Assembly (NCBI GenBank): GCA_963920665.1
Contig: OY987269.1
Location: forward strand, 3,164,501 to 3,228,500
Source of the DNA: Straminergon stramineum
Lineage: Eukaryota > Streptophyta > Bryopsida > Hypnales > Calliergonaceae
Length of the DNA: 64,000 bases
Direction of reading: 5' to 3'
The notes under the pieces are model-generated. The model did no database searches. It had not been told where the DNA came from and was given only the letters and a program-made list of their open reading frames with translations. Every line of letters begins with the position of its first letter. Position 1 is the first letter of the stretch. A program made the position numbers and the translations under genes. This document shows, piece by piece, positions 22,028 through 33,046 of this stretch.

Positions 22028-22558
22028 GGGGTAGTCTCACTGTCTTCAAAAATAAAATTTCTATGAAGAATGAAATTGGCTCGTGGAGAGAAAAGAAGAG
22101 TCAATTAGGAACCAGAAATCGTAGCACCCCTTTCAATTTGTTAGAGAAGAGAATGACAGTGGAGAATCAAAGAACTAGAGTTATCGTTGCAAATTTCTAG
22201 ATGGATGCACAAATGGATGCACATGTGGCGAAGGCACTATGGATCGTATGATGATTGCATACAACTTGGAATACCATCACGCAACAAAGAACTCGAGCGA
22301 AACTAGCCATTGCACATTACCGGAATTTGTTTGGCACAAAGAAAGTTTGCATCAGAGCTAAGAATATACTTCTTTTGTGAAATCTTCTTCACATCCATTG
22401 TTCACTTCCGGAGGAGAATAATGGGCATTCGCAATTGTCAAAGAATGGGATGGCCTTGGTAAGCCACAAACAACCAACAAGAAAATGCACCCCCCCACCC
22501 CACCCCCACCCCATTTTCCGCCAATTGAGAATAGGGTGAAGAAGGTGTGACTAAGGTA
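22028..22558. mobile_element. MITE-like element, GGGGTAGTC family (degraded)
   Basis: The left end TA-GGGGTAGTCTCAC and the right end GAAGAAGGTGTGACTA form imperfect inverted repeats. The interior aligns with 30480-30946 through AAGAGTCAATT, GAAATCTTCTTCACA and GGAGAATAATGG. No coding sequence. Confidence 0.55.
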
Positions 22559-22583
22559 GGAAGTTCTAAAAGTGCACATGCTC

Positions 22584-22686
22584 AAAAATCACCCACCTTT
22601 GTAAATGTGCACTATTTGAACATGCTACTTTTTCATTGTATCAATGATGTACAAATAGTGTACATTTACAAAGGTGGGCGATTTTT
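22584..22686. repeat. 103-bp hairpin with 35-bp arms
   Basis: The arms at 22584-22618 and 22652-22686 are complementary at 33 of 35 positions around a 33-base loop. One of the mismatches becomes a G-U pair in a plus-strand transcript and the other does in a minus-strand transcript. Size and pairing fit a small MITE or a miRNA-like precursor. The segment lies just outside the MITE at 22028-22558. Confidence 0.7.
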
Positions 22687-25600
22687 TAGGCCTATGCCAT
22701 TTCAACTTCAAAAATTCAGAACTAATTCTGCAAAACTCCAAAAAATATGAAACGACTTGATTTAGATGCCATTTCCATTTGTCTTTCAAGGAAAACTTAC
22801 TGAAAACTATTTCAAGAAGTTTTACCTCCACAAATTCCGGTTTCAGCTCTTAGATGAGCACTTTATGGACCTCCTACCTTACCTCTACTATAATATTTAG
22901 TTTTCTGTTTTCACCATTTCTATTTTCTTTTTCTTTTTCTTTGCATCAATAGGGACGGCTCTCTCTCTTACGAAAACAAAACAATCTCATCAATACAACC
23001 TTATTAAACAGAAGCCTTCCAGAGCAAGAAATCCAAATTCAACTGTATCAAACAAACATGTTGGTCAGCTTAGTCAAACGTAAGCCATAATTTTGTCAGA
23101 TGTCTCAATATATAGTACGAAGTATGTTGCGTGTGTCAAACAGGGAAGGATGGAATCAAAACTAGTAAGCCAAGCCATGATCACTTAACTTATTTGTGTC
23201 AAAAAAACAAAAACAAAAGCAAAACTTAGCCATCATTTAGTCAGGTGTCTGCATATCATAATGATCCCATTAGTTGCATATCATCGTTTTCATTTCCAAA
23301 TTTTGCATTAAGTTATACTCCACAGTGAATCCTACACTAGATATTAACCTACATTTTGCAGTAGAAAAGGTACTGGAACTTAAGAAAGTGACAGAAGAAA
23401 TCCAAAAAAAACAATGATAGGGCCAGTGCAACCGAAACCACAAGTTGCTGCTGCCAAAACCAGACTGAAGTTGAAGTTAAAAAAAATTGGAACAGGGTTG
23501 GTTACTTTGCTGTCACAAGACACTTTAGCACATGCTGGGGTTGCTTTGAAGTGGATGACAGGACAGTGGAGGGCTTCAGTTTTCTCTGAATCAATCCCAA
23601 GGCAAGCCATTGAGTTAGGTTAGTTATTAGAATGTTGTGATAACTTAATTAAAATTGCAGATGCAGGAACCTGGAAGTATACTGATCATATTTCAAAGCT
23701 AATTTCAACTTCAACTTGACTTAGTCCTTATCATAACTTCGTAAGTTAAGCTGTCCATCAATCATTTTGTGATTTCTTTTCATTCAATCACAGTTATGAG
23801 CCTTGCAACTTGTAACTTAAGTTTTGGAAGCTGGAGCAGGTGGGTGCTACAAATCAGGACAAGATTTCTATGGAACCCAAACAGATGAGTCATTAATTTA
23901 AGCCCTTAACTTAGTTTTGCTCAGACTTCATAAGGTGTTCAGTTTGCTGTTGGGCATTGGAGCTCTGCAACGAATTCAAAACTCCAGTCACTCACCAGAT
24001 CAATATCTTATCAGGTCTGATAACTTGTTCGTTTGTTCGTTCGTTGGATTCACGTATTGATTGAACTGGATTGAAACTTGAAAATCAGTCGTAATGGAAC
24101 TGAACTTGACGGTTTCCTGTTTTTTCTTATAAACTTAATAATGATCGAGGAGGTGTACAATTTCTTGCAAGTGCAGTACTAACTTATACTAACTTAGACA
24201 CAACACCAAAGCCAAACTGGATGATGTACACATACTACTGTACAGTACAGGTGGTTACTGAACCCACAGAATTTTTTTTTTAAATTCTTTTAAAATTTTC
24301 TTTGGTTGCCATGTTTCAAAGACGTGTTGGATTAATGATTCAATTTGCAGAACAGGAATGCTGTTTGTACTTGGGACCAAACTGCATCCCACACTGTCAC
24401 ACTGGGAGAGTCTGTGTGTATGTGTGTACTTGTGTGCCTCTGTCCATTTGGGGTTTAAGTTAGCTAGCATCTCTGTGCATGTCTCCTCAGTCAAAATCAT
24501 GCATTGGAAAGGGTGGGTAAGGTAGTACTCTCTTCTTGCAACTGTTTATTTCCACCTCAAATGAAGTAACTTAAAATCATGCTTTGGTAACTTGGTTACA
24601 AATTACAACTGAATTAACCGCAATTTGGTTGGATCATGATGTAACAAAAAAAGTTAAAATTAAAAATTAAAAAATTGACGGTGTGGGTTACCATGGGAAA
24701 AAAAAGAAAAAGAACATGAGATAGAAGCTCCTTGTGCCCTTTCCAGCGAGGCAGTGAACAAGGGCGGTCCTCCACTTCCCGGGAAAGGTCCAAAACTGTG
24801 GGACAATTTTAACGAACCTGGCCAGCCTTCTCATCCAAAAGAGCACTCACAGATGGACGATTTTCTGCCATTCTCTGCCTGGTCCCGGATTGAGCTTGCC
24901 AAGCTCCTCACAAACCAAAAGAGGTGCCAGAGTTCAGTTGGAGCTTGACGGAGCTCTGGTGTTTTTTTTGGGTGGGATTATCTTAATTAAAGTTTCCTTT
25001 TTGTGTCAGACAACAAACATAAAAGAAATGGAAAAGAGTGACCAGAATGAATGACTGGAACGCAATCGTCCTCTCAGATGTGCATTTGCAGACTGCTCAG
25101 TCAGAAATGCACTGACAGGTGGAGCGCGAAGAAAAAAATTTAGGCTGTTGATATTTCCTACTACTAATAAAAACATCGACAGTTGTAAGTTAAGGGAAGC
25201 GCTGTTCCAACCCCAGAAGAACAAGGAGCAATTTGGGGGTCAGGAAAGCCAAATGCTGGAAATAGGAGGAAGAGTTGGACGTTGACAGAAAATTAGAACG
25301 ACATAAAACGAACTTAAGTAACCCTGCTACTGACAACAGCCGAGCAAAAGTTTGCCTGTCAGAAAGGGAAGCAGGCGTACTTTCTTCAATAGTTGCTGTA
25401 CAGTCACCTTTGCCCTTCGCAAAATCCTCGTACGCATTTGTTTAATTCTGGGTGCAAGATGAAGGCCAGTATTCATTGCTCTCTTTGTGGTCCGTTTTAC
25501 ACTAGTTCATCAGTAATTCGAGGTGCTATACCCGCAGTCATCAGAGATGAATGAACTTTGAAGCAGTAACACAATATAGTTCAGCATCCCACGGCAATTT

Positions 25601-25830
25601 AGTTCAAGCTGACCTCATTGTTGAAACCATCCCATCGTCATTTACATATAACTCACCAATGCTGCAACACGTCGAAACAAGCAAGTATAGACACTCCCAG
25701 GCAAATGAAAATATGTGTAAAATCAATGCAAAACAAGTGCACTGAACAGAAGGGCAGAGCCAGCACCTGTTAAACACCAAGTGACCGGCCACGACATGAA
25801 ACGGAGACAAATGCGTGTATATGAGGGACA
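22687..25830. other. Intergenic, downstream of the CRF gene
   Basis: Moderately AT-rich. It contains short G+C-richer patches (24720-24960 and 25040-25480). No coding family or RNA gene was recognised. The part above 25831 is probably the CRF 3' untranslated region. Confidence 0.45.
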
Positions 25831-25835
25831 TGGGA

Positions 25836-25841
25836 TTTATT
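25836..25841 (-). terminator. Candidate poly(A) signal of the CRF gene
   Basis: TTTATT on the plus strand is AATAAA on the minus strand, about 470 bases after the CRF stop codon. It is the first canonical signal I found downstream; the real cleavage site is unknown. Confidence 0.35.
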
Positions 25842-26314
25842 GATGCGGCAATTTGATTCATGTCTGTATCGTACAACACAAGGGGAGAAAGTCTCATACG
25901 AAAGAGTACTACTACACTCCCAATCCTCTATGTAAAAACTCGTACGCATGAGCTGATTCACGAAGCTCAAACTAGAAGAAAAACCAACATACGGTGGCTC
26001 TTCAATGTATACTCATCATCTCACTAGTCTACATAATACTCTACCACTTGCACCGACTACTTGGCAAGAAAAAGCTACAAAATTTGGTGGAGCCCGTGTC
26101 AGTGCAAGACATAAATAATTCAAAAACCGCCACTTGACCACGAAAGACTCTATGGATTCTATGTTACCTCGCATCCCCAGCTTCGAGGACAGACAAGAGA
26201 GACTACCGTGGATAACGCAATCACGGGAGCTCGAAGCATTCTTTAAAACATACTCAAAGAATACTGTCTCCGAGAATCATATTCAATTGAAAAAAATCTC
26301 AATTGGTGTCATTT

Positions 26315-27772
26315 TCAAGTGACAAGAATGTCCGTTGCATTGAACCAATCTAAGGACTCGCTCTGGTCAAAGCCCAGCTCGCCAATGTCATCTCCCAGAA
26401 GATCAAACCCCGCTGCGAAGTCGAAGGCTCCATCATCACCAGGTGCAGGAAAATCGAACAAGAAATCATCAGAGAGAAAAACCTCCCCCAAATCACAACT
26501 GGGTTGCGAGTCTTCCACAGACTTCCTCGGGTTGTCCGCTTGCTCCAGCTCACTGTCGGAGTCTGAAGAGTTTTCCAAGAAGCGTCCAGCAAACGTAGCG
26601 CTGTTCACTGCGGCGTCGCTCGAGGACGGCGTCTCGCATGCAGTGAGACTGGAGCACGGGGAACCGTCTGAGGAAGCGCGCGGGGAAGAAATGAGATACT
26701 CGCAATCATCACTCAAATTGTCGAACAGAATGTCATCGTTCAAAAGGTCTTTTTCAATGCGAGCGCTGAACATTTCGACGTCGTCGTCGCGGGAGACGCA
26801 GCTCTCAGAGTCAGTGAGGCGTTCCACTTGTACTGCGCACATGGGCTGGGATGAAGCAGAGATGGTAGCAATTGGTACCGCTGGGGCTTCCTTCTTCAAA
26901 GAGCGCGCAGGCTTTGCAATGACCTCTTCTTTCTTGGTCGTCGTCGTCACATCAGACGCGGAAGACGTTGTGGGCGCGCTCAACTGATCAGAAACAGTGA
27001 AATTGGTATGCGCTTGCGGCCCACGAATCTCCCTTGCGGCTCTATCATAAGCTTGCGCTGCTTGCTCTGCGGTATCGTATGTTCCCAACCATAGCCGAAC
27101 ACCCTTCGAAGGATCTCGAATCTCAGCCGCCCATTTCCCCCACGGCCGTTGCCTCACACCTCGGTACTTGTGCGGCTTGCCGACACTCGCAGCAACAGAC
27201 TTCACTTTCGCAACAACAGGTTTCGCCAATGCGGAACCCCGCGCTGACTTCACACTCACCGTCTTCACAACAGGCGATGAAGCAACCTTGGGCACCTTCT
27301 TCTCGGGCACCTTGAGAGTTTTCTTTTTCGGTTGCCACGACTTCTCGTAGAAGCTCGCCGCGGATCCAAGCTCGCCATCATCCACTGGCGACGCATAGCT
27401 CACGGAGCATTGCATTGCCTTCGCGGTGAATACCGAGTGGTAACTCGGAACTTCAGTTTCGTCAACTTCACTCTCCGAGCTTGAAGAGTCCTCGTGATGA
27501 GCCAAAGGAACACAGTCCATTTGAATTTCATGGACTAATCTTCGCTGCGAATTTCGTGAAGGTCGGAAACAATCATCATCATCACTGGAGGAGTCGGTGG
27601 CGTCGGGGTCTGTGCAAATCACGCGCACTCGCTTGGGATACATTCGAAACCGCGACGAAAGCTCCGCACCAGAAAGCTCCTCCTCAGAAAGAGACTCATA
27701 CTCCCGCTTCATGCTCCCAGTCTTCGTCATCACCACAAGGCTACCCATCTTGTCACCACCAAAGTCCTGCAT
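26315..27772 (-). CDS. Cytokinin response factor (AP2/ERF, group VI)
   Basis: Intronless and predicted at 485 residues. The first ATG is at 27772; the longer open frame begins with a TTG and is not used. A second in-frame ATG lies at 27748. The CRF domain is at about residues 46-65 ([20 protein letters not shown]), nearly identical to the family signature. A single AP2/ERF DNA-binding domain runs from Tyr203 to Phe258 ([20 protein letters not shown], then [17 protein letters not shown]). A Lys-rich segment at about 146-162 may be a nuclear signal. The acidic C-terminus, with a [24 protein letters not shown] segment and WFN near its end, resembles the activation region of group VI ERFs. In angiosperms CRFs bind GCC-box-type promoters and act with type-B response regulators in cytokinin responses. 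It is longer than many angiosperm CRFs because of low-complexity linkers. Confidence 0.92.
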   Translation of the reverse strand: MQDFGGDKMGSLVVMTKTGSMKREYESLSEEELSGAELSSRFRMYPKRVRVICTDPDATDSSSDDDDCFRPSRNSQRRLVHEIQMDCVPLAHHEDSSSSESEVDETEVPSYHSVFTAKAMQCSVSYASPVDDGELGSAASFYEKSWQPKKKTLKVPEKKVPKVASSPVVKTVSVKSARGSALAKPVVAKVKSVAASVGKPHKYRGVRQRPWGKWAAEIRDPSKGVRLWLGTYDTAEQAAQAYDRAAREIRGPQAHTNFTVSDQLSAPTTSSASDVTTTTKKEEVIAKPARSLKKEAPAVPIATISASSQPMCAVQVERLTDSESCVSRDDDVEMFSARIEKDLLNDDILFDNLSDDCEYLISSPRASSDGSPCSSLTACETPSSSDAAVNSATFAGRFLENSSDSDSELEQADNPRKSVEDSQPSCDLGEVFLSDDFLFDFPAPGDDGAFDFAAGFDLLGDDIGELGFDQSESLDWFNATDILVT

Positions 27773-28060
27773 TTCACCCTCACAAGGCAAATTCTCCAAA
27801 ACTTCAATGCAGCCCAAACTAGAACAACTCAAAAAATCCCTCTCCCTCCAATTTCTCAATCCTCCTCGAACCTGGTACCAAACTCTACATCAAGCTCAGT
27901 ATCCAACTCGGCTACAACAAAGGCTCTCAAACCGACCGCAATTGCTACTCGCTAAACCTCGCAATGCCAGCTTCATTCTGCCCTTAGTGCTACGCCCAAG
28001 ATACCATTCTTTGGCCAAAAAGTTGCGCAATGGTTCAGAATGATCAACACCAGCGATGAT
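27773..28060 (-). promoter_or_regulatory. Presumed CRF 5' leader with upstream ORFs
   Basis: If transcription starts upstream of 28010, the leader holds at least three upstream ATGs on the minus strand: a 5-codon ORF starting at 28007, a 26-codon ORF from 27976 to 27896, and a minimal ATG-TAG (start directly followed by stop) at 27885-27890, about 115 bases before the main start. All end before the main ATG. The transcript start itself is not visible from sequence. Confidence 0.45.
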
Positions 28061-30477
28061 TATGGGAGACAAGTAAGAGAGGCAGACACACAGCCGGGAG
28101 AGAAGGAGGCAAGAGGAGTGTTGTAGTGATGATGAGCGTGGTAGTGGAGCTGGGGTAGTGGCGGCCAGTCAGTTTCCGTGCTATTGATAATATTGGGGCT
28201 CGGGGAGACTTGAGGGGAGACTTGGGAGCGCTGAGAGTGAAGGGGATTGAAGTCGCAACGACAGTGGGAGGGGGGACGAGGGATGGCTTTATGGAGTTCA
28301 GGCTACTGCTTACATGGCGTTTATGTTGTGTACTGGCTGCCTATTATTAGGGGTACACCCCTTGTCCTGCTGGGGCCTACGAGACTAGACAATAACTATA
28401 ATATCTATCTGGGTGGCGGGGCCTGGGGAGAGGTACTCAAATTCAAATCCTTTTTGTTTGGGTTTGAGGGGTTTCAAATTCAAATTCATTTCTTTTCGTT
28501 TCGTCTTGGGGAATTCCACTAATTTAATTTTTCCAATTTGTCTTTGGAAGAAGAAACCATCAAAGCAAAGTGAAACCATCTAATAAAAGTGAAACCATCT
28601 AATAAAAGTGCAAGGTAAGATCAAGGATAAAAAAATGGTTAGGATTATTGGCCAAAAAAAAAAAGATTGGCAATGAAAATAGGAGCTAACTACCATTTGG
28701 GAAGGTGGAGATTGTGAGAGTGAAAAATCAAATACATCTAATCAAACTAAAACTCTCCACTAAGCCCAACTTCTTTGTCTTCCTCACAAGTGTTATAATA
28801 CTTGAAAATAAGGGGGGGGGGGGGGGGGGCACTATTGCACAAAGATATTCTTCTCCATTCTCCAAGATTGCAATACTAGCATTTGTAGCAACCAATCGAA
28901 AAGTACAATGGAGCAAATTATCGTGACCACCTTGTTCCAAAAAATTGGAAACAACCACATCATTTGTCTTGATGAACTAATCGAACTGCAATGTTATAAG
29001 CATTCAAGTTTCATCGACTTTGGAGACTTTGTATTTGTAGATTTGGCATAATAAGGAAACTTCATCATTGTGTTTGAGGAACATCATGATGCAACTTCCC
29101 ATTTGCATAACACGTATAAATATTCAACAAATTAGAGAAGAGGAGAATCATGGGCTCCTAAATGGTGACTCTTCCACCAAGCCATTTTGGTAAAAATGGC
29201 AAGAAGCCACAATACGTGACACACCTAGAGTTCATTGAAGAGCTATGATTGAAAAATATTCCTATTGCTTATGTACTAGATACCATCTATATCACTATAA
29301 AGGAGCAATGTAAATTTAGACATTTGTAATCAATTTGGAGGGGTTGATTCAGAGATTGTTTTCTTCTAGTGTATTAGCTCATTTTTTAAATTTCTCCTAC
29401 TTGCTAATAAACTAATATTGATGTTTACAAATAGCTAGGGGTGAATGCCCCCTTCATTGTTTCCATTGGGATGGATGGGAGGTGGATGGGGGCCATCCTT
29501 CCTGTTTTCACGACTCTATTCTTGAGGAAGTCACACAACTTTGTTCTCAAGCGTTGTTCTCGATAGCCACTTCTTTCTAGAAGTCATTGTTATTATTTTT
29601 TAATCTCATGATCAAGTTTAGTCACCTATCATGTTTTCTATTTTAAAAGTCTCTATTTTATCTATAAATCTTAGAATCAATCAATGTATAGGAAAAAACC
29701 CTAAACCCTAATTCAAAGTTAGCTAGCTAGTGGAATTGGGAAAAAATGGTTTGCAATTTCAAAATATTAGCAAAAAAAGGTGAAAAATCTATAAAATTTT
29801 CAAATTTTATTAAAAATTAGAGAAAATAACTAGATCCAATACTTGAAAAAATGATTCAATCTGGAAATTGGAGGAAATTAGGTGGTAAAATTCAAGAAAT
29901 ATCCCAAACTTCTAGAATCAATACCCATCATCTATTATTTTTTTTATTTGAAGAATTTGTATTTTTGTCTCTGAATCTTGTAGTCAAATACTTGTCACCT
30001 ATCATGTCTTACCTACAAATAAGTCCTTAAACCTTAGATATGCGAAGAAATAACAGCTTCTCAACCAATACCATCACACGCAAAAAATTCCAAACAAAAA
30101 ATACTTTGTCCCAATTTTATTTTTGAAGGAAATATCCATCAATGACAAAATTAAGATGCCATGTCTAGCCAATATGTTAAGCATCTAAAATGTAGGCAAT
30201 AAGTACTCTTTTTTAATTACCCAAATGATGAGAGTGATCATGCATATAGTCCACAAGTTAGAATGCAAAACAAAACATAATATTCATTTAAGTATAAAAA
30301 ATATTTAAAACAAAAAACAAAAAAAACTACCTCTTCTATACTCTATATGCTTCCATCACTCCCTTACTCCTTTGTGCATACGAAGAAAAGGTGTTTGTCA
30401 AGTGCACAAATGTGAAATGTATCCTTGAAACTTTGTCCCTGATTCATGTTTGTGCACACTGTAGGCTTGATCTATAT
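28061..30477. other. Intergenic, CRF upstream region then AT-rich DNA
   Basis: The first 300 bases are G-rich and purine-rich and probably include the CRF promoter; no confident TATA box was assigned. A run of 19 G lies at 28812-28830. The rest is AT-rich without a recognisable gene. Confidence 0.45.
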
Positions 30478-30479
30478 TA

Positions 30480-30946
30480 GGGGTAGTCACACCTTCTTCA
30501 TTGAGCAAACTTCTATTCCATACAAAGAATAAGAAGTTGGTGAGAGAAAAATAAGAGTCAATTTGGAGTAGTTCCAAGTGAAGAAGGTGAAATACACCTT
30601 CTTCACCTTGTGTGGAGGATGAGAATGAAGAATGGATTTACCTACAATAATCTTTTTGCAATAATTTTTTGGTCATGACAATGAGATGAGCAATGAGGAT
30701 GAAATTGGCAACAATTTCCCGAAAAAAGGCAACAGAGGGGTGAAACATCTAAACACAAGGAACACAAGAGAATATTTTTCTATGAAGAAATCTTCTTCAC
30801 ACCCATCACTCATGTGTGAAGGAGAATAATGGACTTGGAGAAGATTTTGTAGAAGAAGAATGTTCTACCTTGGAGAACCATTGTGGAGCTGCAACATCCC
30901 CATTCTTTGAAGAATGAGCATGCAATGAAGGAGGTGTGACTACCCC
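30480..30946. mobile_element. MITE-like element, GGGGTAGTC family
   Basis: 467 bp with terminal inverted repeats of about 27 bp: GGGGTAGTCACACCTTCTTC at the left, and the reverse complement of the right end GGGGTAGTCACACCTCCTTC. TA dinucleotides flank both ends (30478-30479, 30947-30948), as in Tc1/mariner (Stowaway-type) MITEs. The interior carries a further inverted GAAGAAGGTG/CACCTTCTTC pair near 30580-30605. Non-coding. Confidence 0.7.
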
Positions 30947-30948
30947 TA

Positions 30949-31764
30949 TTGTAAATTAGGAGTGGGAACATCTCAACCACTGAAAAAAACAGAAAATCTC
31001 ATTGGATATTCCCTATTAAAAAACACTGCATCATTTTGTAGCACAAGTTCACTCCAATAAAACACCAGGGTCTGGCTAATTAGAGTTGAATGTTCACCAT
31101 CTCAAATTGCAAAACCCCAAGAGACCCACCCCCCGCCACAAGTCCTCCAACTGGTTCCCCCATGATCTCCTCCAGTCAAGGGCATTGGGTTAAAAAGCTT
31201 ATTTCCGCACCCAATTAGCAGCATTTGCCAGCCTGAGTCAATGCCAGCATCATCTCATGCTATGATTAACCATAAGTTATAAGATTAGCACTGGGTTAAG
31301 TTAAGCTTACCTTACCTTAGTTGGTTGCCTGTGTGTGGGATTGGTCAAGTGATGCACACATTGGCATGGATCTGGGTTTTTAATTGGTTCTTTAATCCGA
31401 CAATGTGTTGGGGCTCCTTCTTTGCAGGGTCTGGGGTTGAGGCTAAACATGGCAGGTTAAGCTTAACTTGAATGGGTCTAAATTTTGGTTTAGGGTAACT
31501 AAGCTATGCTTGGCACGGGGCATATGGAGGAGCTCCTGGAGCATATGGAGAGGGCAGGAAGAAATAATTTGGTTGAAATTGGTGTAGGACAGAGAGATTT
31601 TCCTGAATTTAAGGTTTGGTTCATTTATGTATTCGGCAAAATGAATGAAGTTAGCCCCTACAGGAAATTCCAAAGGCCTTTTTACATTTAAAAAAAACTA
31701 CACAAAATTGCCATTTCATTTGCAAAGAGCAAAGAAGTTTGAACAACATTAGGGGCGTATGTCA
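30949..31764. other. Intergenic, moderate G+C
   Basis: No gene recognised. It contains AGGTTAAGTTAAGCTTACCT-like words near 31290-31320. Confidence 0.4.
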
Positions 31765-33046
31765 TTATAGGATCTTGGATTAGACTAGTATGAGAATGTA
31801 TGGAAGAAATTTTAAAACTCTTGATTGTGTAGATTGCAAAATTTTTATGGTTAATTAACCCTAGAAGGGCCTAAAAGCCTTCTTCGGCTGTATAGTATAT
31901 TATGTATTTGGTAGTATTTGATCATGGAAACATTGACCAAATATTTTTCAGTACAAAGTAAATTAATGATCATGATAGCATGTAAATAAAAATGTATTAT
32001 AACTCATCTATCAAACCACAAATAAAGAGTTATAAAGCTAAACATGGGGCGTATATAGGGACCCAAGGGCCTTTCAAGGGTTAAAGAGTAAAAAAACATG
32101 ATTGTCTACACATTGTACAAGTAGTTTGTGAGACTTTGAATCTTCTTAACTTAAAATTTTTTTTGCACAACATATTTTGAATTTCTAATTTTTCATGTGT
32201 AACAATTGAGTTGAGAGTTTTAAGGAAAAAAATCATGAAAAAAACTTCTTAATTTTCATTCTCTTAAAAAATTGTTAAGTAGAAATAGGTAAAAGAAAGA
32301 AGAAAAAAATTAAATCATTAATAGCTCTACGATAGAGTTGAAAACCACTTGTCCCAATAGAGAAAATTGAGTTTGAAAAGGAATCCTTTAGGTTATTTTT
32401 TGAAGAAGATACTTAGATTGCCCCCAAAACAAGACTCTCACTAACTTTCTCATCTTTAGTCCAAATGGAAAGATTCAAATCTTCCACTTTGACAAAAAAA
32501 ACTTTCTATGAGATTTTTTTAAAATATATATATTTTTCTGACATTTTGTGATCTTTGGGGTATTGCTTAAAGAACACCATTCTAGTATTGGGTTGGCATA
32601 ACTTTTGCTCCCACTCATTGCTTGAAATAAAAATTATATTTTTAGAAAGCTACCATGTTTTTCTATCTTCAAACAAAGTTTCAAAAGATCACTTCAAAAA
32701 TTGATGTCACATGACTCTACCAAAGTTTTTGGGAGGGCGAAATTTCACACTTTGATAGGTTTGAGTTTGTCAAACTTCATCCTTCAAAATTGCACCAATG
32801 CTCTAAAGGCTTGGAGCAAGTATTAGAGTTAATCATAAAGTTTGTCCTATTTTTATAAATGAGTGTAAGAGGTGAAAGTTTAATTGAGAATAGAACAAAA
32901 GAAACATGGCACCAAACTCAATTGAATCCAAGTTTTGGTGTTTTAAGGAATTTCGTCATGTGTTACTTGGACTCCTCATCTCGCAATGCACACACTTTAT
33001 GATTAACTCTATTGTTCCAAAAAAAAAACATGTTGGGACTTGAGGG
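31765..33046 (+). mobile_element. TTAACCCCTAAAG-family copy interrupted by a MITE
   Basis: The sequence aligns with the copy at 2322 on both sides of the nested 230-bp element at 31855-32084: a CTAGACTAGTATAAGAATG-like phrase on the left, and TTTGAATCTT...TAACTTAAA and CCCCAAAACAAGAC on the right. The right end is TTGAGGGGTTAAG at about 33034-33046. The left terminus is missing. Confidence 0.5.
31855..32084. mobile_element. TTAACCCT-ended MITE, 230 bp, nested
   Basis: The ends are TTAACCCTAGAAGGGCC and, reverse complemented, TTAACCCTTGAAAGGCCC. It is a full-length relative of 21666-21904. In the related copy at 2322 the corresponding position reads TTTAAAG without an insertion, whereas here TTAA stands at both ends and the sequence resumes as TTAAAG. 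This supports insertion into a TTAA target. Confidence 0.75.

Noticed and set aside
26319..26987. 222-codon frame opposite the CRF gene
   Set aside because: It is the antisense shadow of a conserved coding sequence, with no homology of its own.
27773..27859. N-terminal extension of the CRF frame starting at 27859
   Set aside because: The first codon is TTG, not ATG. The first ATG in frame is at 27772.
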